Part shown: positions 39,591 through 49,514 of the stretch, in pieces | How the letters are laid out: each line of letters opens with the position of its first letter | Position numbering within the stretch: position 1 is the first letter of the stretch | NCBI GenBank assembly: GCA_902528415.1 | Contig: CABZSR010000001.1 | Location: 114,633 to 178,632 of the forward strand | Origin: an uncultured SAR116 cluster alpha proteobacterium | GTDB taxonomy: Bacteria > Pseudomonadota > Alphaproteobacteria > Puniceispirillales > Marisalimonadaceae | Reading direction: 5' to 3' | Length of the DNA stretch: 64,000 bases | Notes under the pieces: generated by a model | Told to the model about the DNA's origin: nothing | Seen by the model: the letters and a program-made list of their open reading frames with translations, nothing else | The model's database searches: none | Made by a program: the position numbers and the translations under genes

Positions 39591-41351
39591 TTTTTCAATA
39601 TCTTTTAATGAAAGACTAATAGACGTTGGCCTGCCATGATTGCATTGTCCTGAATTTGGTGTACGTTCCATTTCTCTTAACAATTCATTCATTTCATTTT
39701 CATTTAAATTTCTTCCAGACCTTACTGATTTATGACAAGCTATATTACCTAATATTAAATCAATTTTAGCATTGTAAGATGATGGCAAACCAACTGATGA
39801 AATATCATCTCCAAGGTCAATAATTATTTGTTTAATATTAGCCTCTCCTATCAAGGCAGGAACTTCTCTAACGACTATCATTCCGTCACCAAACGGCTCA
39901 ATTATAAACCCAATATCAGCTAGCAATTCGATATTTTCTATAATTGTAGCTAATGGTATAGGTTCAAGATTAACAACCTCAGGAAGTAATAAAATTTGTT
40001 TTTCAATAGATTTATTTTGCCATGCTAGTTTCATTCTTTCTAAAACTAATCTTTCGTGAGCGGCATGCTGATCAATAATCACAATCCCATTAGAATTTCT
40101 CGAGATTATATAATTTTTGTTGAATTGTGCCAAAGCAACTCCTAGCGGAAAATCTTCTTGAAAAAAAACATTTGTGACTTCATTTTGATTATTCTCATTT
40201 TTAACCGGCTTCACAGACGGAATTACATCTCCGCGTTCAAAAAAAGATTGGTTTGTTTTATTTTGAATATTTGTGCTTAACTCTGTTACATTATTAAATC
40301 TTTTCAAAGTCTCTTCGGAAAGGTCAGTAGTCGTTTCACTATAACTATTATGTAATTCTCTACTGATTGAACCTACAATCAAACTTCTTATTAAGGCATT
40401 ATCTTGAAATCTTACTTCTGTTTTACCGGGATGAACATTTACATCAATAAACTCAGAAGGCACATTTATGAACAAACAAAAAACAGGAAACCTTCCTTTT
40501 GGAAGTGTGTCCCTATAAGCCGCTCTAATAGCTCCAGACAAGTTTCTGTCTTGTATAAACCTTCCATTTATAAAAAGATGTTGTTGATTATAATTCGATT
40601 TATTTAGCGTTGGAAGACCAATAAACCCATAAATATTTGCAAATTCATTTTCTTTTATTAGCTTAGAATTTTCAATTTTTATAGCGTCATTAGAAAAATT
40701 CATACCCATAATATTTCTTATCCTATTTAAATACGAATTTTCATTTTCTAATTCTGGTCTTATATTAAAAATTTCTCGGGCATCTGCTTGAAATTTAAAT
40801 CCTACAAGTGGGTTTGCGAGAGCCTGTTTTAAAATTATTTGATGACAGTAGCTTTTCTCAACTTGCGCAGATTTTAGAAATTTTAACCTTGCTGGAGTTG
40901 CATAAAATAATTTTTTTACTGATATAATAGTCCCAGTTTGACGTGATGAAGGGTAAGCTTCGTTAAATTTCCCCGCTGCAACATCTAATGACCATGCTTG
41001 ATTAGAATCTATGAACTTCGTCTGAATATTTAACTCACTTACAGCAGCTATAGAAGGGAGTGCTTCTCCTCTAAAACCCAAATACGCTATTTTGTTTAAA
41101 TCATTATTGGGAAGTTTAGAAGTAGCGTGTCTTTCAATAGCCATAGGAATTAAATTTTTTTTAATTCCAATACCATTATCTGAAACTGATATTAGATTTT
41201 TACCTCCATTATCAATAGTTATATCAATCTGGGTTGCGTCTGCATCTATAGAATTTTCTATTAATTCTTTTAATGCTGAAGATGGTCTTTCGACAACTTC
41301 TCCAGCAGCTATTTGATTTATAAGATTTTCAGGAAGCCTTCTTATATCCAT
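39573..41351 (-). CDS. mutL: DNA mismatch repair protein MutL (endonuclease type)
   Basis: Links mismatch recognition by MutS to strand removal. The 592-residue protein has the GHKL ATPase motifs QIAAGEVVERPSSALKELIENSIDA, DNGIGI and FRGEALPSIAAV at the N-terminus. At about residue 425 it has DQHAAHERLVLE, which fits the DQHA-x2-E-x4-E endonuclease motif of MutL proteins in bacteria without MutH, and it ends with the conserved QCNHGRPT region. It is the fourth or fifth gene of a ribF-ileS-lspA-lipoprotein-mutL run on this strand. Confidence 0.95.
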   Translation of the reverse strand: MDIRRLPENLINQIAAGEVVERPSSALKELIENSIDADATQIDITIDNGGKNLISVSDNGIGIKKNLIPMAIERHATSKLPNNDLNKIAYLGFRGEALPSIAAVSELNIQTKFIDSNQAWSLDVAAGKFNEAYPSSRQTGTIISVKKLFYATPARLKFLKSAQVEKSYCHQIILKQALANPLVGFKFQADAREIFNIRPELENENSYLNRIRNIMGMNFSNDAIKIENSKLIKENEFANIYGFIGLPTLNKSNYNQQHLFINGRFIQDRNLSGAIRAAYRDTLPKGRFPVFCLFINVPSEFIDVNVHPGKTEVRFQDNALIRSLIVGSISRELHNSYSETTTDLSEETLKRFNNVTELSTNIQNKTNQSFFERGDVIPSVKPVKNENNQNEVTNVFFQEDFPLGVALAQFNKNYIISRNSNGIVIIDQHAAHERLVLERMKLAWQNKSIEKQILLLPEVVNLEPIPLATIIENIELLADIGFIIEPFGDGMIVVREVPALIGEANIKQIIIDLGDDISSVGLPSSYNAKIDLILGNIACHKSVRSGRNLNENEMNELLREMERTPNSGQCNHGRPTSISLSLKDIEKLFNRT

Positions 41352-41365
41352 AACAGGTTTCCTTA

Positions 41366-41887
41366 TTATTTTATTAGTAAAGGCTTTCCAGAATTTATGT
41401 CTAGAGCAGGAGAAGGAGTTGAATTGATTTTGTGTCCAGATGATTTGTTTTTTCTAATTCTTAACGCTTCTTTTTTAGCGTCTATTACTACACCTGTTTC
41501 TGGAACATCTCCAAATAAGATTTGTATACCAGTCCTCTCACTTAATGATATACCAAGTGTCTCTTCATCAACTATCTTCCTAATATTTTTTGGGACATTC
41601 TTGGAACTAAATAACTCGCTAAAACTATTCGCTTCGCTCTTATTTTCCATATTAATTTCATTAGTAAGGTTAAAATCATTTTTATTCTCTGTTGCATTAT
41701 TATTTTTAAGAACTTCAGGATCTATTTTATAACCTGGCGGCACAATAAGTGATGGTGTAAAAGCTACAGAAAATTCATCTGGTATAACCTTTTCTTTACC
41801 TACAGCTTTTCGAAAATCAGAGCAACTAGACAATGACGTTGATAAGGGTAATAAAAAGAAAAATATCTTTATAAATTTATTTTTCAT
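41366..41887 (-). CDS. DUF3035 lipoprotein (BamF-like)
   Basis: Outer-membrane-type lipoprotein of 173 residues. The start at 41887 (MKNKFIKIFFF) gives a signal peptide with lipobox LSSC, cysteine at residue 22 and serine at +2, which favours outer-membrane sorting. Downstream, DEFSVAFTPSLIVPPGYKI is characteristic of the alphaproteobacterial DUF3035 family, some members of which have been annotated as BamF, a subunit of the outer-membrane assembly machinery. The first 11 bases overlap the end of lspA, whose product would process this lipoprotein's signal. A longer frame exists upstream inside lspA but lacks a signal-like start. Confidence 0.8.
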   Translation of the reverse strand: MKNKFIKIFFFLLPLSTSLSSCSDFRKAVGKEKVIPDEFSVAFTPSLIVPPGYKIDPEVLKNNNATENKNDFNLTNEINMENKSEANSFSELFSSKNVPKNIRKIVDEETLGISLSERTGIQILFGDVPETGVVIDAKKEALRIRKNKSSGHKINSTPSPALDINSGKPLLIK

Positions 41888-42365
41888 AGTAAGAACTTTC
41901 AGCAGTAAAAAATTGATTAAAAAGAAATAAAAACGCACCAATAAAAATTATTGTATCAGCAAGATTAAAAGCTGGCCAGTGTAAATCGTCAATATAAAAG
42001 TCTATAAAGTCGACAACCTTACCGTAAATTATTCTATCAATTGCGTTACCAATTGCTCCACTTGCTATTAAAATAAATCCCAAAGAAGAATATCTTGGCA
42101 TTTTGAAAGAAGAAAAAATTAACCATATACTCACCAAAAAAGCAAATATAGTGAAACCATATCTACCTATTTCTCCAGAGCCCTGAAAAAACCCAAAAGA
42201 GATCCCACTATTCCAAACTGGGGTCATAGAAAGAAATGAAGTTAATTTTATTGACTGGTAATTAATGAAAAGGTTTTCAATAGCCCATAGTTTAGTAGCA
42301 TAATCAAGAAAAATGAAGGTTATCAAAATTAATAAAAGATTAAATATACCAATATTTTTTTTCAT
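41877..42365 (-). CDS. lspA: lipoprotein signal peptidase
   Basis: Aspartic protease of the inner membrane that removes signal peptides from prolipoproteins. The 162-residue protein has four helices and the two catalytic motifs GNAIDRIIYGKVVDFIDFY and FNLADTIIFIG. It begins one base after the ileS stop codon, and overlaps the next lipoprotein gene by 11 bases. IleS-lspA pairing is widespread. Confidence 0.95.
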   Translation of the reverse strand: MKKNIGIFNLLLILITFIFLDYATKLWAIENLFINYQSIKLTSFLSMTPVWNSGISFGFFQGSGEIGRYGFTIFAFLVSIWLIFSSFKMPRYSSLGFILIASGAIGNAIDRIIYGKVVDFIDFYIDDLHWPAFNLADTIIFIGAFLFLFNQFFTAESSYYEK

Positions 42366-45137
42366 TTAACTATTTTGTAAAACACTTGTGCATCTGTAAC
42401 ATACTTCAATATCGTCTTTCACTTCATTAACAACCTTCCAACACCTCAAACATTTGCCCCCAGATGCAAGTTCTACTTGAACATTTATTGTTGGTTCAGA
42501 CAAATTTTTGTTAAGATTTATTTCAACATCAGAACAAATAAATATTTCTGGTAAATTAACACCTTCAAGCTTTTTATAAGCCTCATTATTAGCCTCAATA
42601 ATAACCTTTGCCTGAAGGCTTGACCCTAATAATCCCTCTTTTCTTTTTTCTTCAATAGCAGTTGTTACTACAGATCTTAATTCCCTGATCTCTAACCATT
42701 TATTTCCAATTAAATCATTTTGGCAATCTTCTTTTAGCTTAAAGTAAGTTTGGAGATGAACAGAGTTCTCTTGATCATTATATCTACTTTGCCATGCTTC
42801 TTCAGCGGTGAAACATATAATTGGAGCAAGCCAAGTAGTAAGTGATTTGAATAAAATATCCATTACAGTCCTACAAGACCTTCTTTCTATTCCCTTTAAT
42901 TCTTCGCAATATAAAGTATCTTTTCTAATATCAAAATAAAAAGCCGACAAATCAACCGTACAAAAATTATGTATGTCTAAATAAATATCATGCAGATTAA
43001 AGTTTTCTGTATTTTCTTCTATTTTTTTACTTAACTCAGATACTCTATGTAAAATCCATTGCTCTAATTCCGGCATCTCACTAAAGGTAATCTTTTCGTC
43101 ATCCTCAAATCCATTCAAAGCACCTAAAAGATATCTAAGAGTATTCCTTAGTCTTCTATAATGATCGGAGTGTCTAATAAGTATCTCTTTTCCAATTCTT
43201 AGATCGTCATAATAATCTGAGCCAACAACCCATAAACGTAATATATCAGCTCCAAACTCATTAATTACTTTTTGGGGTGCAGTTATATTACCTAAAGATT
43301 TAGACATCTTTCGGCCTTGTTGATCTAAAACAAATCCATGTGTTAATACGGCATCATAAGGTGCCCTTCCACGAGTTCCACAACTTTCCAACAAAGAAGA
43401 ATGGAACCATCCTCTATGCTGATCCGTTCCTTCAAGATATAAAGATGCAGGCCAAAATAAATCATTTCGCTCTTCTAAGACAAATGAATGAGTTGAACCA
43501 GAATCAAACCAAACATCAGCAATATCAGTTACGGCCTCATAATCTTTAGACTTATATTTTGAGCCTAGAAAATATGAAGAAGGTTTTTGAAACCAAGCAT
43601 CAGCTCCGTCTTTTTTAAATGCCTCAACAACTCTATCAACAACTTCTTGATCCCTAAGAGGTTCTTGTGTTTTTTTATTTACAAAAATAGCTAACGGAAC
43701 ACCCCATGCTCTTTGCCTTGAAATACACCAATCAGGTCTATCCTCTATCATTTTTGTAAGTCTATTTTCACCTTGAGGAGGAAAAAAATTAGTTTCTGAT
43801 AAAGCCTTAAGAGCAGTATCTCTTAAATTATTGGTTTTCATCGAAATAAACCATTGGGGTGTAGTTCTAAAAACCAGAGGTGCCTTTGATCTCCAACTAT
43901 GTGGATATGAATGGTTTAAAGTGCCTCTTCCAATTAGAGCATTATGCTCAGACATTATATCTGCAATTTTTTCGTTATCTTTTAAAACGCGTAATCCACC
44001 TAATAAAGGTAATTCACTAAATAAAATTCCATTATCAGAAACAGTTTCAGGTATTGGCAAATTATGTTTTTTTCCTAATTCAAAATCATCTGCCCCATGT
44101 CCAGGTGCAATATGAACAAACCCTGTACCTTGATCAGTCGTAACAAAATCAGCCTCTAGCAATAGAACATCGTGATCATAACCATACCCATTTAATGGAT
44201 GAGCTAGAATTGATCCTTCGAATTCACTCCCTTTTAATTTCTTAGAAACATTATAATCTAATATATAAAGCTCTTTTATTACTTCTTCTAGCAATTGGGT
44301 GGCCACTACTATTTTATCGCCAATTTTGGCAAGTGTATTTTCACTGACACCAGTAATTTCTATAAGAGTGTAATCTATGTCCTTTCCATAAGCCACAGCT
44401 CTATTACCAGGCATCGTCCAAGGAGTTGTTGTCCAAATTATGATTTCATAATCGTCGAGTATTTCTATTGGGGCTTTTTTAATTGGAAATCTGGCAAATA
44501 TTGTCGTGCTGACATGGTCATGGTACTCAATTTCAGCTTCAGCAAGAGCAGTTTTCTCCACAGGTGACCACATTACAGGTTTGACACCTCTATATAAACT
44601 TCCATTCATCAGAAACTTACCAATTTCAGACATAATAATAGCTTCAGATTCATATTTCATTGTTGAATAAGGGTCTTCCCAGTCACCGTAAACGCCTAAT
44701 CTTTGAAATTCTTCTGATTGAATATCCATCCACTTGGCAGCAAAATCACGACACTCTTTTCTAAACTCTACAACTGGAATATCGTCTTTATTCTTTTTCT
44801 TTTTTCTGTAATTTTCTTCAATTTTCCATTCAATCGGTAACCCATGACAATCCCAACCAGGAACATAATTAGCATTTTTACCTAGCATAGACTGAGATCT
44901 ATTAATTACGTCTTTGATTATTTTATTTAAGGCATGACCTATATGTAAATTACCATTTGCGTAGGGTGGACCATCATGAAGTATAAATAGCTTAGAATTT
45001 TTTCTTTGTTCTCTGAGTTTCTTAAATAACTTTGTATTTTCCCACATTTTTAATATTTGTGGTTCCTTATTAGGCAAACCAGCTCTCATAGTAAAATCTG
45101 TTTTTGGTAAGTAAACGGTATCTTTATAATCAGTCAT
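42366..45137 (-). CDS. ileS: isoleucyl-tRNA synthetase
   Basis: Class I aminoacyl-tRNA synthetase of 923 residues. The HIGH-type motif is in GPPYANGNLHIGHALNKI near residue 55, the KMSKS loop is GRKMSKSLGN near 620, and the editing domain (about 180-400) includes WTTTPWTMPGNRAVA. The C-terminus has the zinc-binding pair CLRCWKV and CYRC. This is the bacterial form (type 1). Position between ribF and lspA is standard. Confidence 0.97.
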   Translation of the reverse strand: MTDYKDTVYLPKTDFTMRAGLPNKEPQILKMWENTKLFKKLREQRKNSKLFILHDGPPYANGNLHIGHALNKIIKDVINRSQSMLGKNANYVPGWDCHGLPIEWKIEENYRKKKKNKDDIPVVEFRKECRDFAAKWMDIQSEEFQRLGVYGDWEDPYSTMKYESEAIIMSEIGKFLMNGSLYRGVKPVMWSPVEKTALAEAEIEYHDHVSTTIFARFPIKKAPIEILDDYEIIIWTTTPWTMPGNRAVAYGKDIDYTLIEITGVSENTLAKIGDKIVVATQLLEEVIKELYILDYNVSKKLKGSEFEGSILAHPLNGYGYDHDVLLLEADFVTTDQGTGFVHIAPGHGADDFELGKKHNLPIPETVSDNGILFSELPLLGGLRVLKDNEKIADIMSEHNALIGRGTLNHSYPHSWRSKAPLVFRTTPQWFISMKTNNLRDTALKALSETNFFPPQGENRLTKMIEDRPDWCISRQRAWGVPLAIFVNKKTQEPLRDQEVVDRVVEAFKKDGADAWFQKPSSYFLGSKYKSKDYEAVTDIADVWFDSGSTHSFVLEERNDLFWPASLYLEGTDQHRGWFHSSLLESCGTRGRAPYDAVLTHGFVLDQQGRKMSKSLGNITAPQKVINEFGADILRLWVVGSDYYDDLRIGKEILIRHSDHYRRLRNTLRYLLGALNGFEDDEKITFSEMPELEQWILHRVSELSKKIEENTENFNLHDIYLDIHNFCTVDLSAFYFDIRKDTLYCEELKGIERRSCRTVMDILFKSLTTWLAPIICFTAEEAWQSRYNDQENSVHLQTYFKLKEDCQNDLIGNKWLEIRELRSVVTTAIEEKRKEGLLGSSLQAKVIIEANNEAYKKLEGVNLPEIFICSDVEINLNKNLSEPTINVQVELASGGKCLRCWKVVNEVKDDIEVCYRCTSVLQNS

Positions 45138-45208
45138 ATAACTTTCTCTATGTCAGTCAATTTATTCTTACTTCTAAGATAACTTTTGTTTATTTTAAAA
45201 GTTTATAA

Positions 45209-46204
45209 TTATAAACTTTTTAACTTATGAAAGTCATAAGCCATTTTTGTATCAAGCTCGATCTGTTTTTTTAATTCAGATAAGGAATTAAATTTCGTTT
45301 CTGATCTTAAAAACTCTAAAAGTTCTACCTTTATTCTTTTACCATATAGATTTATATTAAAATCTTCATTATTTAAATCAATTACATGAGTTTCTAAATT
45401 AATAGAATCTCCAGAGACAGTTGGTCTTGTACCTATATTTGAGATAGATGGCAACCAATCATTTGAGGTTTCTAATTCTTTCTGGTCTGTGATTTTCAAC
45501 CTAGTTACATAAACTCCAAGTGGCGGTTTTAAAAATTTTTTTATATCTAAGTTTGCTGTTGGAAAACCAATTTTTCTGCCTTGTTGCTTTCCCTGTTCCA
45601 CAACACCTGTAATGCACCAATTTCTTCCAAGCAGAGAATTTGCTATATTCAACTGTCCATCTTGAATTAATTTTCTTATTGTTTGAGAGCTTATAATTTC
45701 TAATTCTTTACCTTTTATAGAGTATGTTTGTTTTAAGCCCACAGCTATAATTTCCAAACCAAATTTACTAGCAAAATTTCTATTTCCTTCAATCGTACCT
45801 TCCCTATTTTTTCCAAATCTAAAATTAGATCCTGCAAACATTTTAGTTACTTTGAAAGTTTCATTTAATATTTTGGATAAAAAGTCATTTGCACTACAAT
45901 TTTTTAATTCTTCATTAAACTCAATTATAATTAAATAATTAACGCCAAGCTCTCTTAACAAATTCTCTTTTTCTAATGCATCTAAAAGCTTAAAAGAAGA
46001 ATTACCTGAACTAAAAAAATCTCTTGGATGAGGATCAAAAGTTACAACACCAAAAGCAAGATTATTTTCAAGAGCGTTTAATTTAGCTGTTTCTAGAAGT
46101 TTTACGTGGCCTTGGTGAATACCATCGAAATTACCAATTGCAATTGAAATATTTTTATCAATTTTAGGAGCGACACCACCAAATTTCCATTTAATAATTT
46201 TCAT
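45209..46204 (-). CDS. ribF: bifunctional riboflavin kinase/FAD synthetase
   Basis: Converts riboflavin to FMN and then FAD. The 331-residue protein has the N-terminal adenylyltransferase motifs SIAIGNFDGIHQGHVKLLE and VTFDPHPRDFF, and the C-terminal kinase domain with GRKIGFPTANLD and PPLGVYV (about residues 210-235). First gene of the ribF-ileS-lspA run; the 142 bases upstream are shared with the divergent mscS promoter. Confidence 0.96.
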   Translation of the reverse strand: MKIIKWKFGGVAPKIDKNISIAIGNFDGIHQGHVKLLETAKLNALENNLAFGVVTFDPHPRDFFSSGNSSFKLLDALEKENLLRELGVNYLIIIEFNEELKNCSANDFLSKILNETFKVTKMFAGSNFRFGKNREGTIEGNRNFASKFGLEIIAVGLKQTYSIKGKELEIISSQTIRKLIQDGQLNIANSLLGRNWCITGVVEQGKQQGRKIGFPTANLDIKKFLKPPLGVYVTRLKITDQKELETSNDWLPSISNIGTRPTVSGDSINLETHVIDLNNEDFNINLYGKRIKVELLEFLRSETKFNSLSELKKQIELDTKMAYDFHKLKSL

Positions 46205-46346
46205 AAAATTGTTATAACCTTTTTAAGATTTTAGACTCAAGCTGATATATAATAAATTTCAAAGTGTTTGTATCTTTTTTTGTTATATATGTTTGAATTA
46301 TGTGAAATAGTATTGAATGTTAAAAAGTTACTTTGATTAGCCATCA

Positions 46347-47207
46347 ATGGAGACTAATTTTTTGGGTGATAAGATAAATATAAATTTAGAAATTATTTCT
46401 AACTTAATTAATAGCTCCATACAAATATTCGTTGCCTATGCCGGCCAGGTATTAGGAGCTACTCTTATTCTTATTCTGGGTTTTTATTTTGCTGGTAAAC
46501 TTAGTAAAGTTGCCCGCAAAAATTTAAGTCTTTTGGATAAAATAGATCCGTTAATTGTCCCAATAATCGGAAATATTATAAGATATGGAATAATAATAAT
46601 TACATTAATAGCTGTTTTAGGACAATTTGGAGTCCAAACAACTTCTATTATCGCTGTCTTAGGTGCAGCTGGTTTAGCAATTGGCTTAGCATTGCAAGGA
46701 ACTCTGTCAAACGTGGCGGCTGGTGTGATGTTATTACTACTTAGACCATTTTCTACTGGTGATTGGGTGGAAACTGGTAATGTCTCTGGTACCATAAGAG
46801 AAGTAGGCCTATTTACTACAATTATAGACACATTTGATAATGTTTATGTATCAATACCTAATTCTAGTATTTGGAATAGTACAATAACAAACCACTCACA
46901 TTACGAAACACGACGTATAGATGTTGACATTGGAATTCACTATGACACCGATTTGGAATTAGCTTCAGAGGTTTTATTAAAATTAGCTGACGATGATAGA
47001 GTTAAGAACAAACCCAAAGCACCTCAATTCCTTGTCATGAAATATGACGATAGCGCGATAGTGGTTAGACTAAGACTATATTCACATACTAAGGATTGGT
47101 ATGCTTTGTATACTGATTTAATGCGTAAACTCAAACCTGCTCTTGACGAAGCAGGTATTGAAATTCCATATCCACATAGAGTTATTTCTTCAAAAAATAC
47201 AGCTTAA
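46347..47207 (+). CDS. mscS: small-conductance mechanosensitive channel
   Basis: Inner-membrane channel that opens under osmotic downshock. The 286-residue MscS has three N-terminal helices (about 25-135); the pore helix region reads GAAGLAIGLALQGTLSNVAAGVMLLLLRPFSTGDWVE with the Gly/Ala zipper pattern. The beta domain has VSIPNSSIWNSTITNHSHYETRR. The start ATG of the next gene overlaps its stop (TAATG). No additional sensor domains are present. Confidence 0.93.
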   Translation: METNFLGDKININLEIISNLINSSIQIFVAYAGQVLGATLILILGFYFAGKLSKVARKNLSLLDKIDPLIVPIIGNIIRYGIIIITLIAVLGQFGVQTTSIIAVLGAAGLAIGLALQGTLSNVAAGVMLLLLRPFSTGDWVETGNVSGTIREVGLFTTIIDTFDNVYVSIPNSSIWNSTITNHSHYETRRIDVDIGIHYDTDLELASEVLLKLADDDRVKNKPKAPQFLVMKYDDSAIVVRLRLYSHTKDWYALYTDLMRKLKPALDEAGIEIPYPHRVISSKNTA

Positions 47208-47908
47208 TGACGACTACAAAAAAAATTAATCATGGCTCAATTAAATTAACAAGAGAAAATATAACTCAAGGTCGTCTGGGTGAAAAAATCAGAAGTATTA
47301 GTGGAAGTGATAAAGTTCTTTCTCAAAAAGAATTAATTAATGAGCGTAGAAAAATCATTCCAGATGACGGAATTGGAGAAGATATTTATATTTTTGCTTA
47401 TGGATCTCTTTTATGGAATCCAACAGTAGATTATGAAGAACAATTTTTAGCGAAAGTGTATGGTTTTCATAGAAGCTTTTGTATGAAGACAAATTTAGGT
47501 AGAGGATCTTTTGAAAATCCAGGTTTAATGTTAGCTCTAGACAATGGTGGATCATGTAGAGGATCAGCTTTTAGGCTAAATAGAAATGATGCAATAAAAA
47601 ATATTGATATTTTGTTTAAAAGAGAAATGGTAACTGGGGCTTATAAACCAAAATTAATAAAAACAAAATTAGAAAACAATAAAAACGTTTTATCACTGGC
47701 ATTCACAGTTGATAAAAAGCATAAAAATTATTTTGCTAAAAAAAGTATATCTATAAAAGCTAAGATGATTTTTAAAGCATACGGGTTTTTAGGAACCTGC
47801 CAAGAATATTTCGACAATACATTAGAAAGCCTTGAAGAGTTAGCTATTAAGGACCTCGAAATGAGAGCAATATCAAGGCATTTAAAAAAATTTAATAAAG
47901 AATCATAA
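47207..47908 (+). CDS. chaC: ChaC-type gamma-glutamylcyclotransferase
   Basis: Predicted to cleave glutathione to 5-oxoproline and cysteinylglycine. The substrate loop YGSLLWNP is at residues 65-72 and the catalytic glutamate is E140 in LFKREMVTGAY; KVYGFHRSFCMK and GFLGTCQEYFDNTLESLEELAI are also ChaC features. The first 55 residues are an added N-terminal extension. Coupled by overlap to mscS. Its 3' end overlaps the convergent GMC oxidoreductase by six bases. Confidence 0.88.
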   Translation: MTTTKKINHGSIKLTRENITQGRLGEKIRSISGSDKVLSQKELINERRKIIPDDGIGEDIYIFAYGSLLWNPTVDYEEQFLAKVYGFHRSFCMKTNLGRGSFENPGLMLALDNGGSCRGSAFRLNRNDAIKNIDILFKREMVTGAYKPKLIKTKLENNKNVLSLAFTVDKKHKNYFAKKSISIKAKMIFKAYGFLGTCQEYFDNTLESLEELAIKDLEMRAISRHLKKFNKES

Positions 47909-49495
47909 ATCCTTTTTAATAATATCAGAAGCTTTTTCAGCAATCATTAACGTTGCTGCATTTGTATTTCCTGACGGCATTGTTGGCATTATTGAGGCAT
48001 CAGCAATTCTAATGTTACTTAATCCTTTTATTTTAAGTGACGGTGTTACAACTGCATTTTTATCTATCCCCATCCTACAACTTCCAATAGCGTGGTAGAC
48101 TGTAGCACCATTGTTTCTGAGATAATTTAGTATTTCTTCGTCTGTCTGGATATTATCACCTGGAAGTGTCTCCCCAATAGAAATTTTATCTATATTTGAA
48201 GTTTTAAGAAGTGCTCTACACATTTTAAAACCTGTCACCAATACATCTTGATCTATTTTTTCTTTTAGATAGTTAGGTTGAATAATTGGAGCATCTCTAA
48301 TGTTTTGAGAAAAAGCTCTCACATATCCTCTGCTCAATGGCCTAGATTGCCAAACACCACAAGTTATTCCAGGCACTTCTTGTAATTTGCCAATCATACC
48401 TTCAGTATATGACGCTGGTGTAAAAACAAATTGTAAATCAGGAAAAGTTATTTCAGATGATGATTTTAAAAAAGCTCCAATATGTGCTGGACTATAAGAT
48501 ATCAGACCTTTTTTCAAAAAAAACCATTTCATAATTTCTAAAAATAATTTATAGCCTCGAGCCTTTTCATTAAGGGAAATTGGTAAATTAATTTTGTTTG
48601 CAACTCTTACAGCATAATGGTCTTGCAAACCTTCACCCACATTTTTAATTTCGTATAAAGGATCAATTCCTATTGATTTCAAGTATTCTCCATCACCTAT
48701 TCCAGACACTTGAAGCAAATGAGGTGAACCAATTGCTCCAGCACATAAAATAATTTCCTTATTAGCAAAAATTTCAAATATCTTATTATTTTTCTCATAA
48801 ACTAATCCAACGGCTTTTTGATCATGGAATATAATTTTTAAAACAAGTGTATTTTTTTTTATTTTTACATTTTTTCTTTTAAGTGCAGTTTTTAGAAAAG
48901 CGTCATAAGCACTATACCTCATCCCATTTTTAATAGTTCTTTGATAATAAAAAATTCCTTCTTGTTCACCTGAATTATAGTCTTCTTGAACTGATATTCC
49001 CAATTCTTTAGAACCAGAAACGAATTCCTCACAAATAGGATGTTTTTCAACAACATCTGAAACAAACAAAGGACCGTTTTTACCCCTATACCTCTCATCT
49101 CCATTTTCTTTAAATTCTGACTTTTTGAAATATGGTAAAACATCATCATAAGACCAACCAAGGTTTCCAAGCTGTGCCCATTGATTATAATCATCTGGTT
49201 GTCCTCTAACGTACAAATGTCCATTAATAGAACTAGAGCCTCCGAAACCTTTTCCTCTTGGAAACAATATTTCTCTATTATTAACGTTTTCGTTACTTTC
49301 AGTTTTAAAACACCAATTAAATCTTTTATCGTTGATTGTTTTAATAAAACCAGCTGGCATTTTTATAAACGGATGTTGGTTACTACCCCCAGCTTCAAGA
49401 ACACATATATTTATATTATTAATTTCAGATAGTCTATTTGCAACAACCGAACCTGAAGATCCTGAGCCAACTATTATATAGTCAAATTTTTCCAT
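47903..49495 (-). CDS. GMC family FAD oxidoreductase (choline/alcohol dehydrogenase-like)
   Basis: Flavin-dependent dehydrogenase of alcohols. The 530-residue protein starts FDYIIVGSGSSGSVVANRLSE (FAD fold), has FPRGKGFGGSSSINGHLYVRGQPDDYNQW, GAIGSPHLLQVSGIG, and the C-terminal YHAIGSCRMG with catalytic His, then NIRIADASIMPTMPSGNTNAATLMIAEKAS. Choline dehydrogenase BetA is the closest well-known relative, but no betB or betaine genes are near, so the substrate is open. It follows a TauD-like gene on the same strand with a 19-base gap. Confidence 0.87.
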   Translation of the reverse strand: MEKFDYIIVGSGSSGSVVANRLSEINNINICVLEAGGSNQHPFIKMPAGFIKTINDKRFNWCFKTESNENVNNREILFPRGKGFGGSSSINGHLYVRGQPDDYNQWAQLGNLGWSYDDVLPYFKKSEFKENGDERYRGKNGPLFVSDVVEKHPICEEFVSGSKELGISVQEDYNSGEQEGIFYYQRTIKNGMRYSAYDAFLKTALKRKNVKIKKNTLVLKIIFHDQKAVGLVYEKNNKIFEIFANKEIILCAGAIGSPHLLQVSGIGDGEYLKSIGIDPLYEIKNVGEGLQDHYAVRVANKINLPISLNEKARGYKLFLEIMKWFFLKKGLISYSPAHIGAFLKSSSEITFPDLQFVFTPASYTEGMIGKLQEVPGITCGVWQSRPLSRGYVRAFSQNIRDAPIIQPNYLKEKIDQDVLVTGFKMCRALLKTSNIDKISIGETLPGDNIQTDEEILNYLRNNGATVYHAIGSCRMGIDKNAVVTPSLKIKGLSNIRIADASIMPTMPSGNTNAATLMIAEKASDIIKKDL

Positions 49496-49514
49496 ATTAA
49501 TATCTCAAATCTGT

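Noticed and set aside
41313..41732. 139-residue open frame on + across the mutL/lipoprotein boundary
   Set aside because: It is antisense to two well-supported genes, has a low-complexity hydrophobic product, and no ribosome site or homology was recognised.
41888..41941. Longer start for the DUF3035 lipoprotein inside lspA
   Set aside because: The 18 extra residues would precede a clear signal peptide that begins at 41887; the shorter form has a normal lipobox distance.
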